Below, piece by piece: positions 33,052 to 43,975 of a stretch of DNA of 64,000 bases; position 1 is the first letter of the stretch; each line of letters starts with the position of its first letter. Origin of the DNA: Paralithodes platypus (lineage: Eukaryota; Arthropoda; Malacostraca; Decapoda; Lithodidae). A program made the translations under genes and the position numbers. Location: the NCBI GenBank assembly GCA_032716605.1, contig CM064509.1, positions 48,753,302 to 48,817,301 on the forward strand, in the 5' to 3' direction. The notes beneath the pieces are model-generated. The model saw nothing but the letters and a program-made list of their open reading frames with translations. It was not told where the DNA came from and did no database searches.

Positions 33052-34392
33052 TTGCACAGAGAACTAATGTCCAACTATCGTCCAATTGCTCTCAGCTCTT
33101 GTCTTTCTAAAGTTTTTGAAACTATTCTTGCTTCCAAATTTCTTAAGCATTTCTCTTCTCATAATCTGCTCTCAGATCGCCAGTATGGCTTCCTTAAGGG
33201 TTGCTCTACTGGTGATCTTCTTTCATATCTTACTAACTCTTGGTCATCCTCCTTTCGGGAATTCGGTGAGACTTTTTCTATTGCACTAGACATATCGAAA
33301 GCCTTCGATAGAGTCTGGCACAAATCTTTAATTGCTAAACTACTCTCCTTCGGTTTCTATCCCTCCATCTGTGCCTTTGTCTCTAATTTCCTTTCCGGCC
33401 GTTCCATAGCCGTGGTTGTGGACGGCCATTGTTCACTTCCTCACCCTATAAACTCCGGTGTTCCTCAGGGCTCTGTCCTATCTCCTATTCTCTTTCTAAT
33501 ATTTATAAATGATATCCTCAACTGTACCTCAATTCCCATCCATTCATACGCAGACGACTCAACCTTACACTACTCCATTAGTTTTTCAGAACGCCCCAGC
33601 CAGCAATCCCTCAACGACAAACGTAATGAAGCCATAGAACTCATAAATTCTGATCTAAATACTATCTCCAATTGGAACAGAGAAAACCTTGTTACCTTTA
33701 ATGCTTCCAAAACCCAATTTCTCCATCTATCTACCTGTAAGGAACTCCCAGCGGACTATCCCTTATTCTTCAACAATACAAAAATCAATCCTTCATCTTC
33801 TCTCAATATTCTTGGTGTCTCTTTTTCTTCTGCTCTCAGTTGGAAGGACCATATTACCAGTCTTGCTAAGGCAGCCTCCCAGAAGCTGGGTGTGCTCAAC
33901 CGCCTTAGGGGGTTCTTTTCCCCTGCACAGCTTCTTGCTCTGTACAGGGGCATAGTGCTTCCTTGTATTGAGTATTGTTCACATGTGTGGGGAGGTTCCT
34001 CTCACATCGCTCTCCTAGACAAAGTTGAAAGGAAGGCCTTTCGTATCATTAACTCCCGTCCACTCACCAACTCTCTGCAATCTCTCTCTCTCCGCCACAA
34101 TGTTGCATCCCTCTCGCTATTCTATCGCTACTATAATAATCAGTGTTCCTCAGAGCTTTCCCAGTGTATACCACCTCCTTTACGTAGGGCACGTGGTACC
34201 CGTCTTGCAACTCAATCCCACCCCTACTCTGTGCAACTCTCCAACCCAAGAGTGAAACGTTACTCTCAAATTTTCTTCTACTCAACAGCTGAGCTCTGGA
34301 ACTCTCTCCCAGAATCAGTCTTTCCCTCTTCCTATGACTTAAATTGCTTCAAACTCCGTGTGTCCAGGCATTTTGGCTCGAACGCTCCTTGA
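33052..34392 (+). CDS. LINE-A ORF2, reverse transcriptase half (5' truncated, otherwise intact)
   Basis: Uninterrupted 446-codon frame. It opens inside the RT at N-Y-R-P-I-A-L (residues 8-14) and carries YGFLKG (45-50), motif A ALDISKAFDRVWH (78-90), SGVPQGSVLSPILF (135-148), motif C YADD (166-169) and NFNASKT-like VTFNASKTQF. The post-RT domain has CSHVWGG, then RKAFRIIN, and ends in YSTAELWNSLPESVFPSSYDL. All RT catalytic aspartates are present. The endonuclease and the first RT segment are missing, so this is a 5'-truncated insertion, and the first ATG is not the native start. The usual LINE-A 3' UTR follows to about 34470, then poly(T). It is the best-preserved LINE-A reference in the window. 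Confidence 0.9.
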   Translation: MHRELMSNYRPIALSSCLSKVFETILASKFLKHFSSHNLLSDRQYGFLKGCSTGDLLSYLTNSWSSSFREFGETFSIALDISKAFDRVWHKSLIAKLLSFGFYPSICAFVSNFLSGRSIAVVVDGHCSLPHPINSGVPQGSVLSPILFLIFINDILNCTSIPIHSYADDSTLHYSISFSERPSQQSLNDKRNEAIELINSDLNTISNWNRENLVTFNASKTQFLHLSTCKELPADYPLFFNNTKINPSSSLNILGVSFSSALSWKDHITSLAKAASQKLGVLNRLRGFFSPAQLLALYRGIVLPCIEYCSHVWGGSSHIALLDKVERKAFRIINSRPLTNSLQSLSLRHNVASLSLFYRYYNNQCSSELSQCIPPPLRRARGTRLATQSHPYSVQLSNPRVKRYSQIFFYSTAELWNSLPESVFPSSYDLNCFKLRVSRHFGSNAP

Positions 34393-34470
34393 TTTTGGCC
34401 CTGTCACTCTTTCAACTATGGGGGAGGCACTCGCTATAGGCAGTTATGCCTTTTGCCTCCCTCAATCACA
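34393..34470 (+). mobile_element. LINE-A 3' UTR of the 33052 copy
   Basis: GGCCCTGTCACTCTTTCAAC then GGGGGAGGCACTCGCTATAG then CCTTTTGCCTCCCTCAATC. A T-rich run follows at 34478-34498. Confidence 0.85.
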
Positions 34471-34498
34471 TGGAAGATTTTTTTTTTTTTTTTTTTTT

Positions 34499-34904
34499 GT
34501 ATATAGATTACATTAGGTTGCCTTTGTTTAGATAACCTATTTAACCCTTGACCATTAATTACATATTTGTAGCAAGCAGCTTTCTATAACATATGTTGGT
34601 CATCATCAATTATTCATTGCTGATGAAAATTGGAATTAAATATTAATGTTTTTCTTCCTGCACGACAGTCAAATAATGCTTTTAATTGCATGCATCCGGC
34701 ATAAATATCCCCCTGTCATTGCTGGTACCGGATGTTGGTAGAGTAATGAGGCGATAAATTGTGATTGCCAGCGATAAAAGAATTGTATTTTTTCCCCAAG
34801 CAGAACATTGGCGGCCTATTGGATTGAAAATTAAGACTCGTGTAGTTAGAGAGGGGAATAACGTATGTGCAGGGGAGTCGTTGTTTTGTGTTGTAACTTA
34901 TATT
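34499..34904. other. unannotated stretch
   Basis: No feature recognised. Confidence 0.35.
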
Positions 34905-35209
34905 CCCCTTTCCCACTGGTGAGACAAGTCATGATTTTCGTTCGCAATAATATGTGCGACGTTCACGATTTCGACCGTTACAAACAGACGACAAATTATA
35001 CTCGGCGAAGATGTCGCCGATGTTGGCGACGCAATCGCCGACCTTCTGCGACGTTATCTTATCGGCGAAGTGAGCGATGTCTCGCCGAATGACCTATGCG
35101 AGGCATGTCACATTTTCAATAATATCTTGCGAAATCATGCGAGGATGAAAGAAGACTCGCCGTATGTTCTGCGACGTCTTCGGCGATTCAAGCGATGGTT
35201 CGGCGTATT

Positions 35210-35450
35210 GAAACCTGGATTGGGGTAAACGTCTTAAAACAGTGAACGGGGCCGAACGGAATATAAGCAAAGAGAGAGGGAGAGAAATAGAAAAAAAAAA
35301 AAAAACGAGGAGAGGGAGAGAAAGAAAACAAAACCAGCAGGTGGGCTCAATGTTTGGGTTACGGCTTAAAAATTGAGCCCACCTCGCCTTTTTTTGTTTT
35401 CTCTTCTCTCCCTCTCTCCTCGTTTTTTGTTTGTTTTCTATTTCATCCCT
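35210..35450. repeat. long palindrome 1
   Basis: The outer arm has ACCTGGATTGGGGTAAACG, the inner arm purine-rich (GAGAGGGAGAGAAA against TCTCTCCCTCTCTC), and the tip GGTGGGCTCAAT...ATTGAGCCCACC around 35340-35390. The right arm is shorter than in units 2 and 3. Confidence 0.7.
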
Positions 35451-35730
35451 AAACCTCCATCAAGCATATAAAGCACCCCCCAACACCCTCCTTCAAGATC
35501 AATTTGTACATTTGTCGATAGAAAAATATCCTGGCCGAAGGCTGGTTCCTCAAAAAGTACAGGCTCGCTATCGCTAGCCAGGAAAAACTCGATGCCTAAA
35601 TGACACGAAAAGTCTTAATATTGATAACGAAATGGGGTGAAATGTCTTAAAATCGCCAAACTAATGGGCCGAACGTCATGAAATATGAAAACTAATGGGG
35701 TTAACCATGACGAAGAAAGGGGACCAGAAA

Positions 35731-36137
35731 AACGACCCAAAAACAAAAATATATATATACGTTGGCTCGCTACCGCTCACCAGGAAAATATTGAAACCTG
35801 GATGGGGGTAAACGTCTTAGGTAGGCTGAACGGGGCCGAACGGATTATAGGCAAAGAGAGAGGGAGAGAAAGAAAACAAAAAACGGGGAGAGAGAGAAAG
35901 AGAAAACAGCGAGGTGGGCTCAATTAGGCTAAGCCGTAACGTAAACATTGAGCCCACCTCCCTGTTTTCTCTTTCTCTCCTTCCTCGTTTTTTTTTTTTC
36001 TTTCTCTCCCTCTCTCTTTGCCTATAATCCGTTCGGCCCCGTTCAGCCTACTGTTTTAAGACGTTTACCCCCATCCAGGTTTCAATATTTTCCTGGTGAG
36101 TGGTAGCGAGCCAACATATATATATTTTTGTTTTGAG
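35731..36137. repeat. long palindrome 2
   Basis: Arms of about 180-200 bp: TTGGCTCGCTACCGCTCACC, ACGGGGCCGAACGGATTAT, a purine run and GTGGGCTCAAT on the left, with their inverse on the right ending AGCGAGCCAACATATAT. The tip lies around 35927-35953. Confidence 0.85.
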
Positions 36138-36815
36138 AGCAAGCTAAATTTGTATATTTTTCGATAGAAAAATTTCTCCGGCGAAGCCGGATTTCTCCAT
36201 ATAATGCTGGTTCGCTATCGATTGCCAGGAAGATATCGATACTTGGATGGGGATAAACGTCTTAAAACAGTTGGCTGATGCCCCTTTCCCACTGGTGAGA
36301 CAAGTCACGATTTTCGTCGCCGATGCCTTCGTTTTGTCAAATTCTCAAATTCGCAAGAATACGTGGGACCTTCACGACCGACCGACCGTTACAAGCAGAT
36401 GACAAATTATACTGGGCGAAAATGTCGCCGATGTCGGCGACGCAATCGCCGACATCAGAGATGTTATTGGCAAGTGAGGATGTTTCGCCGATGAACCTCT
36501 GCGAGGCATTTTTTTAAGGCACAAATTCTTGCGATTCATCGTCGATTCATCGTCGATCATCGGCGTTGGCATCGCACATACGTCGGCGTGATCGGCGAGA
36601 GGTGTGCGCAGCTGAGCGAATGTAACTTGAATGTGCTAATTGCAGAGTGGAATTAGCATATCACGCCAAACAAATGGGCCGTACGTCATAAAATATGAAA
36701 ACTAATGGGGTTAACCATGAGGAAGAAAGGGGACCAGAAAAACGACCCACTCCCCTTAATTCGGAGATAGGCAATGCTTCGCCGGAGACATTTTTCTATC
36801 AAATAATGTACAAAT

Positions 36816-37310
36816 TTAGCTTGCTCTCAAAACAAAAAATATATATGTTGGCTCTCTACCGCTCACCAGGAAAATATTGAAACCTGGATGGGGGTAAAAG
36901 TCTTAAAACAGTAGGTTGAACGGGGCCGAACGGATACAAGGCAAAAAGAGAGGGAGAGAAAGAGAAATACAAAAAAAAACAAGGAGAGAGAGAGAGAAAG
37001 AGTAAACTAAAAAAAGCGAGGTGGGCTCAATTGTTAAGCCGTAACGCAAACATTGAGCCCACCTGCTGTTTGTTGTTTTCTCTTTCTCTCCCTCTCCTCG
37101 TTTTTTTTTGTTTTTGCTATTTCTCTCCCTTTCTCTTTGCCTTGTATCCGTTCGGCCCCGTTCAGCCTACTGTTTTAAGACGTTTATCCCCATCCAGGTG
37201 TCGATTTCTTCCTGGCGAGCGATAGGGAGCCAGCACTGTATGGAGAAATCTGGCTTCGCCGGAGAAATTTGTCTATCGAAAAATGTACAAATTTAGCTTA
37301 CTCTCAAAAC
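36816..37310. repeat. long palindrome 3
   Basis: Same arm sequence as palindrome 2 with the tip GTTAAGCCGTAACGCAAAC around 37030-37058. The segments outside it (36766-36836 and 37253-37325, both with GCTTCGCCGGAGA and ATTTAGCTT) are direct, not inverted, copies of one another. Confidence 0.8.
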
Positions 37311-37623
37311 TAAAATATATATATATGTCCGCTGAACATGATGGCGGTGTTTAAATTATTCTATCATCATTATTGGATTTTATAGAAATAAATCTATAAC
37401 GATAGTTTTTCGCTCTTATAGAATCCATTCCGCAGCAAAATATTAACTCTGTCTGTTTTCACCCATAATAACTGATTTTTATATTTTTTTGTTTTCATGA
37501 ACGGCAAGAGGAAAGGTTATTCTATAAGATTTCATCAACAACAACAACAAAAATAACAATATGTGGAATTTCACCGTAGGTGAAAGATATCTCACTATAG
37601 GCATAATAATTTTTGTTTACCCA

Positions 37624-37733
37624 CCTGCCGAAGGTGCTCTTTGGCATCGTCGATGTTCCCGGAACATCTGAGAGCATCGGCCGAAGGTGCTCTTTGGCAT
37701 CGTCGATGTTCCCGGAACATCTGAGAGCATCGG
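37624..37733 (+). repeat. 55-bp tandem duplication
   Basis: CCGAAGGTGCTCTTTGGCAT through CTGAGAGCATCGG occurs twice in tandem, and a related single copy occurs at 38212-38262. Confidence 0.85.
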
Positions 37734-38585
37734 CGACGTTGAGTATGGGTGAGTATCCATGCAGGTTGCAAAGTTTTTTTTGTGCGAAACCATCCGCGAT
37801 GTCTCGCCGATGTCGCAGATGATCGCAGAAACCCTTCGGCGATGCTCGACGATGCTTGCGAGGGTAACCGATCATCGTGAGTCCTCGTCCAAAATTTTGA
37901 ACTGTGCGAACATTGTGCGACTTGTGCGACGACCCGCGAGGGCCCTTGCGAGGCCTGAGAGGCCTTGAGAGTCAAACAATTTTTTATGAGAGGTGTTGAG
38001 ACATGTCACAAATGTGCCAATTTATTGGTTTCGGCGCTTGTCTCACCAGTGGGAAAGGGGCATGCATGGGGCTGAATGGATACAAACCAGAGAAAGAGAG
38101 AAAAGGAGAGAAAGAAAAAAAAAAACAGGTGAACCCCCCACGAGAGGTGCATAGAAAAAAAGGGTTCATCAGGTTCACTATAGGCCTAATCATTTTTTTT
38201 TACCCACCTCGCCGAAGGTGCTCTTTGGCATCGTCGATGTTCTCGGAACATCTGAGAGCATCCATGCAGCGTTGCAAAGTTTTTTTTGTGCGAAACCCTC
38301 CGCAATGTCTCGGCGATGTCTTGCCTATGTCGCAGATGATCGCAGAAGCCCTCGCCGATCCTTCGGCGATGCTCGACGATGCTTGCGAGGGTAACCAATC
38401 ATCGTGAGTCCTCGTCCAAAATTTTGAACTGTCCAAACATTTGCGACGACCCTTGCGAGGCCTTGACGAGCCTTGAGAGTCAAACGATATTTCATGAGAG
38501 GTGTTGAGACATGTCACGAATGTGCCAATTTATTGGTGTCGGAGACGAAAATCGTGACTTGTCTCACCAGTGGGAAAGGGGCAAT

Positions 38586-38979
38586 ATCGAGTTACAGTGA
38601 TTTGTTATTACCCAGCGTGTTGCAGTAAGAATGGAGCCCAGAGTATTGTTTTCACTCCTGTCTACGTTTGTGTTTCTTCACAGAATATTTCGAAACAAAA
38701 TGAATGGATTTCAACGAGATTTGTTCATTGTCTTCATTTGGTACCTGAAACAATCCCATTTAAAACTGCACCCCGTTCCCCTTTACTTAATTGAAACCCT
38801 TCACGCAAAGACTGTGCACATAGCCTACTGGATGATGAACAGTAAATATTTTGTAGTTCAAGCTCAGAGCAGGGACTGCATGCACTTGCGGATGCTCTTT
38901 CATTATTAATTAAGTATGATTTGTCTCAAGGCTCATACGAACACAATGCAAATGCAAAATTTGACAGACACACAAATAT
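38586..38979. other. unannotated stretch
   Basis: No motif recognised in either strand. Confidence 0.35.
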
Positions 38980-39205
38980 AGGTGGGAAGATTGTTGACAC
39001 CTGTCGAGCAGGGCAATACCCAGCGTAAGCTTCATAGGCATGTGGTAAGGAATTTCTGGAACTCCTGTTCCATTTGTTTGGCCTCCATCGCTTTTTTTGT
39101 TTGTGTCTCACCTACACAGAGAGTAATCCAGCTAGCTCTCAGAAACACCTTCTCTTCCTATCCATTTCACCACACTAAACAAGCACACCACTCTTCTTTT
39201 CAATA
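38980..39205 (-). repeat. dispersed repeat with coiled-coil-like coding relic, copy 1
   Basis: Shares GTCGAGCAGGGC/ATCGGGCAGGGT, GAATTTCTGGAACTCCTGTT, TGTTTGGCCTC, GAGAGTAATCCAGCTAGCT and CACACTAAACAAGCACACCA with 39855-40090. Minus-strand reading of both gives EAKQM-x-QEFQ, reminiscent of the coiled coil of a LINE ORF1 protein. No family is assigned. Confidence 0.5.
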
Positions 39206-39235
39206 ATGTACATTAACAAAATAATAATGATAACA

Positions 39236-39310
39236 ATTTGGCTTTCTCACTCTTTCGACTTTGGGGGAGACACTTATTACAGTCAGCTCTGACCTTTGTC
39301 TACTTCATAC
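39236..39310 (+). mobile_element. LINE-A 3' UTR stub
   Basis: TTTCTCACTCTTTCGACTTTGG, GGGAGACACTTATTACAG and CCTTTGTCTACTTCATACAC match the terminal LINE-A 3' UTR. Confidence 0.7.
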
Positions 39311-39389
39311 ACATACGAATAAATATATATACAGAAGCGCATACACGGACAGTCATTATCTCACTCCCTTTTAAACACATGCAACATTT

Positions 39390-39393
<4 letters not shown>

Positions 39394-39423
<30 letters not shown>

Positions 39424-39560
39424 GCCCATACTGCATCGTATACACAAACTGACACATACGCGGACACACACATACACACACAGAGACACGACTCTCTCTC
39501 GCACACATACAAACATACACAGGCGCACAAACACACACAGACGCACACACATACACATAC
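39394..39560. repeat. (CA)n-rich microsatellite block
   Basis: A (CA)n core at 39394-39424 with imperfect CACA/CATACA sequence beyond. A long (TA)n follows at 39658-39710 and a short one at 39769-39792. Confidence 0.9.
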
Positions 39561-39654
39561 ACGTGGTCCGGAAACCTCATTAACAGGAGCCGTGATGGTA
39601 ATACAGACACAACCTTGCTGCCGTCATCCTACACACTTACTCTCACTCTCTCGG

Positions 39655-39713
<59 letters not shown>

Positions 39714-39854
39714 TATATACAGTATATATAAGTCATAATTGCAAGTATAAAGTATCAATAGGACATGAATATATATATATATATATATATATAATTAGCA
39801 CATACACTGTGAGACGTAATAATGATGAATGAACTTGTAGATAGACTCAATTGG

Positions 39855-40090
39855 GGGAGATTGTAGGCAACAATCGGGCAGGGTTAGGCCCAGTAGAGGC
39901 TATAAGCATTTGATAAAGGAGTCGCTGGAATTCCTGTTTCATTTGCTTGGCCTCTCCTGCTGATTTCCTTCGTGCCTCACTTACACTGAGAGTAATCCAG
40001 CTAGCTTTCACAAACACCTCCTCCTCCTATCCACTTCACTACACTAAACATGCACACCACACTTCATTCTTCCACATCAAAATTAGAAAA
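39855..40090 (-). repeat. dispersed repeat with coiled-coil-like coding relic, copy 2
   Basis: Second copy of 38980-39205. The minus strand gives AGEAKQMKQEFQRLLYQMLI open for about 40 codons. It lies just before the 5' end of a LINE-A copy (40150), separated by a 15-G run at 40130-40144. Confidence 0.5.
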
Positions 40091-40149
40091 ATATAACATG
40101 ATGAACCTTAGCCCACCCTAGGATCTCCAGGGGGGGGGGGGGGGCACAA

Positions 40150-42540
40150 ATGCCCCCACTCCCACCAGACCTTCCCCTGAAGACCCCTCAACATTCTTTG
40201 GACCTCGGCCTGTTACTCTTACTATTGACTTCTGCAACATTCACGGCCTTTCCTCTAATTTTCCCTCTGTTGAACACCACCTATCCTCCTACAAACCTGA
40301 TCTTCTTTTCCTCACTGAAACGCAGGTGTCTGAAGTAACTGACAGCAGCCCCTTGTCGGTATCCTCCTACTTTTTCTATCCTACTTTCAAAGCCAAAGGC
40401 GGATGTTGTGCATATGTGCACAACAAACTCACTTGCTCTCTTGTTCCCGATTTTGACTCCTTTGAATTCTCAACTTTATGGCTCAAACTATCCTATCATT
40501 CTCATACTAAACATTTCTGTGCTCTCTAACTTTTCCGTAACTCTACCGACTTTCCCAAATTCTTCGACTATCTAAACTCTAAAGTGGAACACATTCTATT
40601 CATTTCTCCTTTCTCAGAAATTTCCATCTTAGGAGATGTCAACGTTCACCACCGCCAATGACTCTCCTCTCACACTACTGACCAACTTGGTGAACAAGCC
40701 TACGTCTTTTCTATCCGATATGACCTAGAGCAGTTAGTTCAGCAACCCACCCGTATCCCGGATCGCTTCGGAGATCGGCCCAACATTCTTGACTTGTTTC
40801 TAACTTCTAACCCTTCTTCTTATACTGTCAATCTTTTCTCTCCTTTGGCTCCTCCGACCATAAACTTATCTCTGTCACCTGTCCTATCTCTTCAGTACGG
40901 CCACCCGATCCTCCCAGCACTTGTGGCACTTTGGCGCTGCCGACTGGTAGGCTCTCCGGCAGTACTTCTTTGATTTCCGATGGAATGATTTTTGCTTCCA
41001 TGCCCGGGGACCCTCGGAGTGCTGAACGCATTACCGAGGTAATCCTTTCGGGCATGGAGGCATACAGTCTATTTTTTTTTCTCTCAGACTAATGCAAAAC
41101 AAATTTGGTTTGTTCACGCCTGTTCTATTGCTGTCCGCAATGAGGAGGAAGCTTTCAAACGGTACCGACGCCTTAAAATTTAAGAATCTCATTCTTCATA
41201 TGCTTCTGCATGGAATCAAGCCAAATTTGTTTTTCGACTTGCCAAACACTCCTTCATCAATAATTAATGCACTGAACTATCCAACACATGCTCTTTCCAA
41301 GCTTTCAGGCATCTAGCCAAAAAACCTCTCCAACAATTTTTCTTCCTCGTCTTTCCCTCCCCTTTTCCAATCTGATGGCACAACCATCACTTCTTCCTCT
41401 GACAAACCTGAACTCTTCGCTAAAACCTTTGCTAGAAACTCAACCTTGTATGATTCTGGTACTATTCCTCCCTCTCCTATTTATGCCTAATATCCTAATC
41501 TCTTCTAAAGATGTACTTTCTACCCTCTCTGGGCTTAATACTAAGAAGGCGTACGATCCGGATGGTGTTCCTCCTGTTGTACTCAAAAACTGTGCTTCCG
41601 TGCGGACTCCCTGCCTAGGCAAACTCTTTTGTCTCTGTCTCACCTCTAACGTCTTCCCTTCTTGCTGGAAGTTTGCTCTCATTCAACCTGTCCCAAAGAA
41701 GGGTGACCAGTCTCAACCCTCCAGCTATTGTCTAATTGCTCAAATGTCTTTTATCTCTAAAGTATTTGAAACTATTCTTACTTCCAAATTTCTTAAGCAT
41801 TTATCTTCTCATAATCTACTCTCAGATCGCCAGTATGGCTTCCTTAAAAGTCACTCTACTGGTGATCTTCTTTCATACTGTATCTTACTAACTCTTGGTC
41901 ATCCTCCTTTCAGGACTTCAGCGAGACCTTTTCTATTGCACTAGACATGTCAAAGGCCTTCGATAGAGTCTCTAATTTCTAATCTACCCTCCTTCGGTTT
42001 CTATCCCTCCATCTGTGCCTTTGCCTCTAATTTCCTTTCCGGCTGTTCCATAGCTGCGGTTGTGGTCGGCCATTGTTCACTTCCTCATGCTATCAACTCC
42101 GGTGTTCCTCAAGGATCTGTACTATCTCCCATTCTCTTACTATTTTTCATAAATGATCTTCTCAACTGTACCTCCAGTCCTATCCATTCATATGCAGACG
42201 ACTCTGCCTTACACTATTCAATTAGTTTTGCAGATAGCCCCAGTAAGAAATCCCTCAAAAACAAACGTAATGAAGCCATAGAACATTTATCCGTTGATCT
42301 AACTACTATTTCCGATTGGGGCAGAGAAAACCTTGTTGCATTTAATGCTTCCAAAACCCAATTTCTCCATCTATCTACCCGTAGGGAACTCTCAGAGGAC
42401 TATCCCTTATACTTCAACAATATAAAAATCAACCCTTCATCTTCTCTCAGTATTCTCTGTGTGTTTTTTTTTCTTTTGCTTTCTCTTGGAAGAACCATGT
42501 TACCAGTCTTACTAAGGCAGTCTTCCAGAAGCTGGGTGTG
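40150..42540 (+). pseudogene. LINE-A long copy, EN through RT, 3' truncated
   Basis: This is the most complete LINE-A 5' part in the window: TIDFCNIHGLSSNFPSVEHHL (endonuclease start, about 40215-40280), DLLFLTETQV (about 40300), KGGCCAYVHNKLTCS, a GDVNVH block where GDFN is expected (about 40640), [16 protein letters not shown] (about 40770-40815) and the linker. The RT has DGVPPVVLKNC, NPF-type linker, DRQYGFLKSHSTGD, SGVPQGSVLSPILL, SYADDSALHYS and VAFNASKTQFLHLS. Numerous frameshifts. It stops abruptly at the KLGV codons, where an inverted LINE-A begins, so the last ~120 codons and the 3' UTR are absent. Confidence 0.85.
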
Positions 42541-43975
42541 AGAGGAGCCTCCCCACACTTGTGAACAGTACTCAATGCAGGAGCGTACTGTGCCCCGATA
42601 CAGAGCAAGAATCTGTGCGGGGGTAAAGAAACCATAGAGACAGTTGAGCACACCCAACTTTTGAGAAGCTGTTTTAGAAAGTGTGGTAATAAGGATCTCT
42701 CCAAGAAAGGTCGGATGAAAAAGATACACCTAGAATATTGTGATAAGATGAAGGATTGATTAGTGTATTGTTGAAGAATAATTGATAGTCTTGCAGAAGA
42801 TTGCAATGGAGAGATAGAGGGAGAAATTGGGTGTTGGAGGTGTTAAAAGTAACAAGATTTTCTATGCCCCAATCAGAAATAATTGATAAATCAGAAGATA
42901 GGTGCTCTATGGCCTTGATTCGCGAGTTTTGGAGTGTTTGCTGGCTGGTTTGTTGTGAAAAACTAGTTGAATAGTGTAAGGTAGAGTCATCAACATATGA
43001 GTGGATAAGACTAGTGGTACAGTGGAGATCATTAATATATATTAGAAAGAAAATTGGAGACAGGACAGAACCCTGAGGAACACCTGAGTTGATAGATTGA
43101 GGAAGTGAGCGATCCCCGTCCACAACTGCAGCTATGGAGCTGTCTGAAAGAAAATTAGAGACTAAGGCACAGATAGAGGGATAGAAATCAAAGGAGGGTA
43201 GTTTGGAATTAGAGATTTGTGCGAGCCTAGTCTATCGAAAGTTTTCGATATGTCTAACACAAATGAGAAAGTCTCACCGAAGTCCCGAAAGGAGGATGAC
43301 CAAGAGTTAGTATGATAGAAAGATCACCAATATAGCGGCCCTTAACCCCTTCTTTACCGGCGACGTCTTTTTATTTTGAATCTAGCTATATTTAGACGTT
43401 GTTGTGCAGTTTAATAATGGTCTGTGGCACTAAAAAGGGTTAAGTGAGATAGTTTGAAGTCTGTTAATTTCTGTAGGCACTTTTTAAACTAAATACATTT
43501 GACTAATGGTAGCCAAAATAAAGATAAAAAGACGTCGCTGGTACAGAAGGGGTTAAGGAAACCGTACTGGCGATCTGAAAGAGGATTATGAGGAGCTAAA
43601 TGCTTAAAAACATTTGAGTCAAGAATTGTTTCAAAAACTTGAGAGATGCAATATAAGAGAGTTCTTAGATGATAGTTGGAGGGTTGAGAGCGGTCACCCT
43701 TCTTTGGTACAGGTTGAATAAGAGCAAACTTCAAGCAAGAAGGAAAACGTTAGAGGAAAGGCTGAGACGGAGGAGTTTGCCTAGGCAGGGAGTCAACACA
43801 GATTTTTTTTTTTTTGAGAACAACAGGAGGAAAACCTTCCGGTCCATACGCTTTCTTAGTATTAAGTAAGTAAGAGGGGGGTGGAGAGGGAGTAGTAGCG
43901 TCGGAATCATCCAAGGTGGAGTTTTAGAGAAAGTTTGAGCGAAGAGTTCAGCTTTGTCAAAGGAATAGGTGACGG
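42541..43975 (-). pseudogene. LINE-A inverted copy, 3' truncated, carrying a TTAA MITE
   Basis: On the minus strand: FDKAELFAQTF linker (about 43940), PCLGKLLRLSLSSNVF (about 43770), KFALIQPVPKKGDRSQPSNY (about 43680-43730), DRQYGFL, then after the MITE the RT core with DGDRSLPQSINSGVPQGSVLSPIFF, SYVDDSTLHYS (YADD altered to YVDD) and NTQFLPLS. It ends at CSQVWGGSSH near 42545. It joins the plus-strand copy tail to tail, and both lack their 3' ends. The pair could fold as a long imperfect hairpin. Confidence 0.85.
43346..43552. mobile_element. TTAA-type (piggyBac-like) MITE inside LINE-A RT
   Basis: 207 bp, flanked by TTAA at 43342-43345 and 43553-43556, which is a perfect target duplication. 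Terminal inverted repeat of about 33 bp: CCCCTTCTTTACCGGCGAC at the left, and CCCCTTCTGTACCAGCGAC when the right end is inverted, both followed by GTCTTTTTAT. It interrupts the F-L-K-G codons of the minus-strand LINE-A exactly at TTAA. No coding capacity. Confidence 0.85.

Larger units (their letters stand above)
34905..38585. mobile_element. nested foldback/TIR element cluster with three long palindromes
   Basis: The same terminal sequence CCCCTTTCCCACTGGTGAGA occurs facing right at 34905 and 36281, and facing left ending at 38060 and 38581. The outer pair extends outward into GTAACT...ATATT on both sides. Subterminal zones (34950-35200, 36310-36600, 37650-37960, 38280-38470) are packed with GCGA/TCGCCGA words on both strands. 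Between them lie three long hairpins, about 35210-35450, 35731-36137 and 36816-37310. I recognise no coding frame. The arrangement looks like one non-autonomous TIR element (36281-38060) nested in or duplicated within another (34905-38585). Superfamily unknown. Confidence 0.7.

Noticed and set aside
33756..33953. Antisense ORFs within LINE-A
   Set aside because: They are shadows of the intact RT frame on the opposite strand.
35685..38407. Small arginine/lysine-rich proteins in the 35-38 kb region
   Set aside because: Each lies in hairpin arms or GCGA-rich inverted repeats and mirrors the repeat structure; none has a family motif.
39300..39610. Cysteine/valine-rich membrane peptides on the minus strand
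   Set aside because: Translations of CA/TA microsatellite sequence only.
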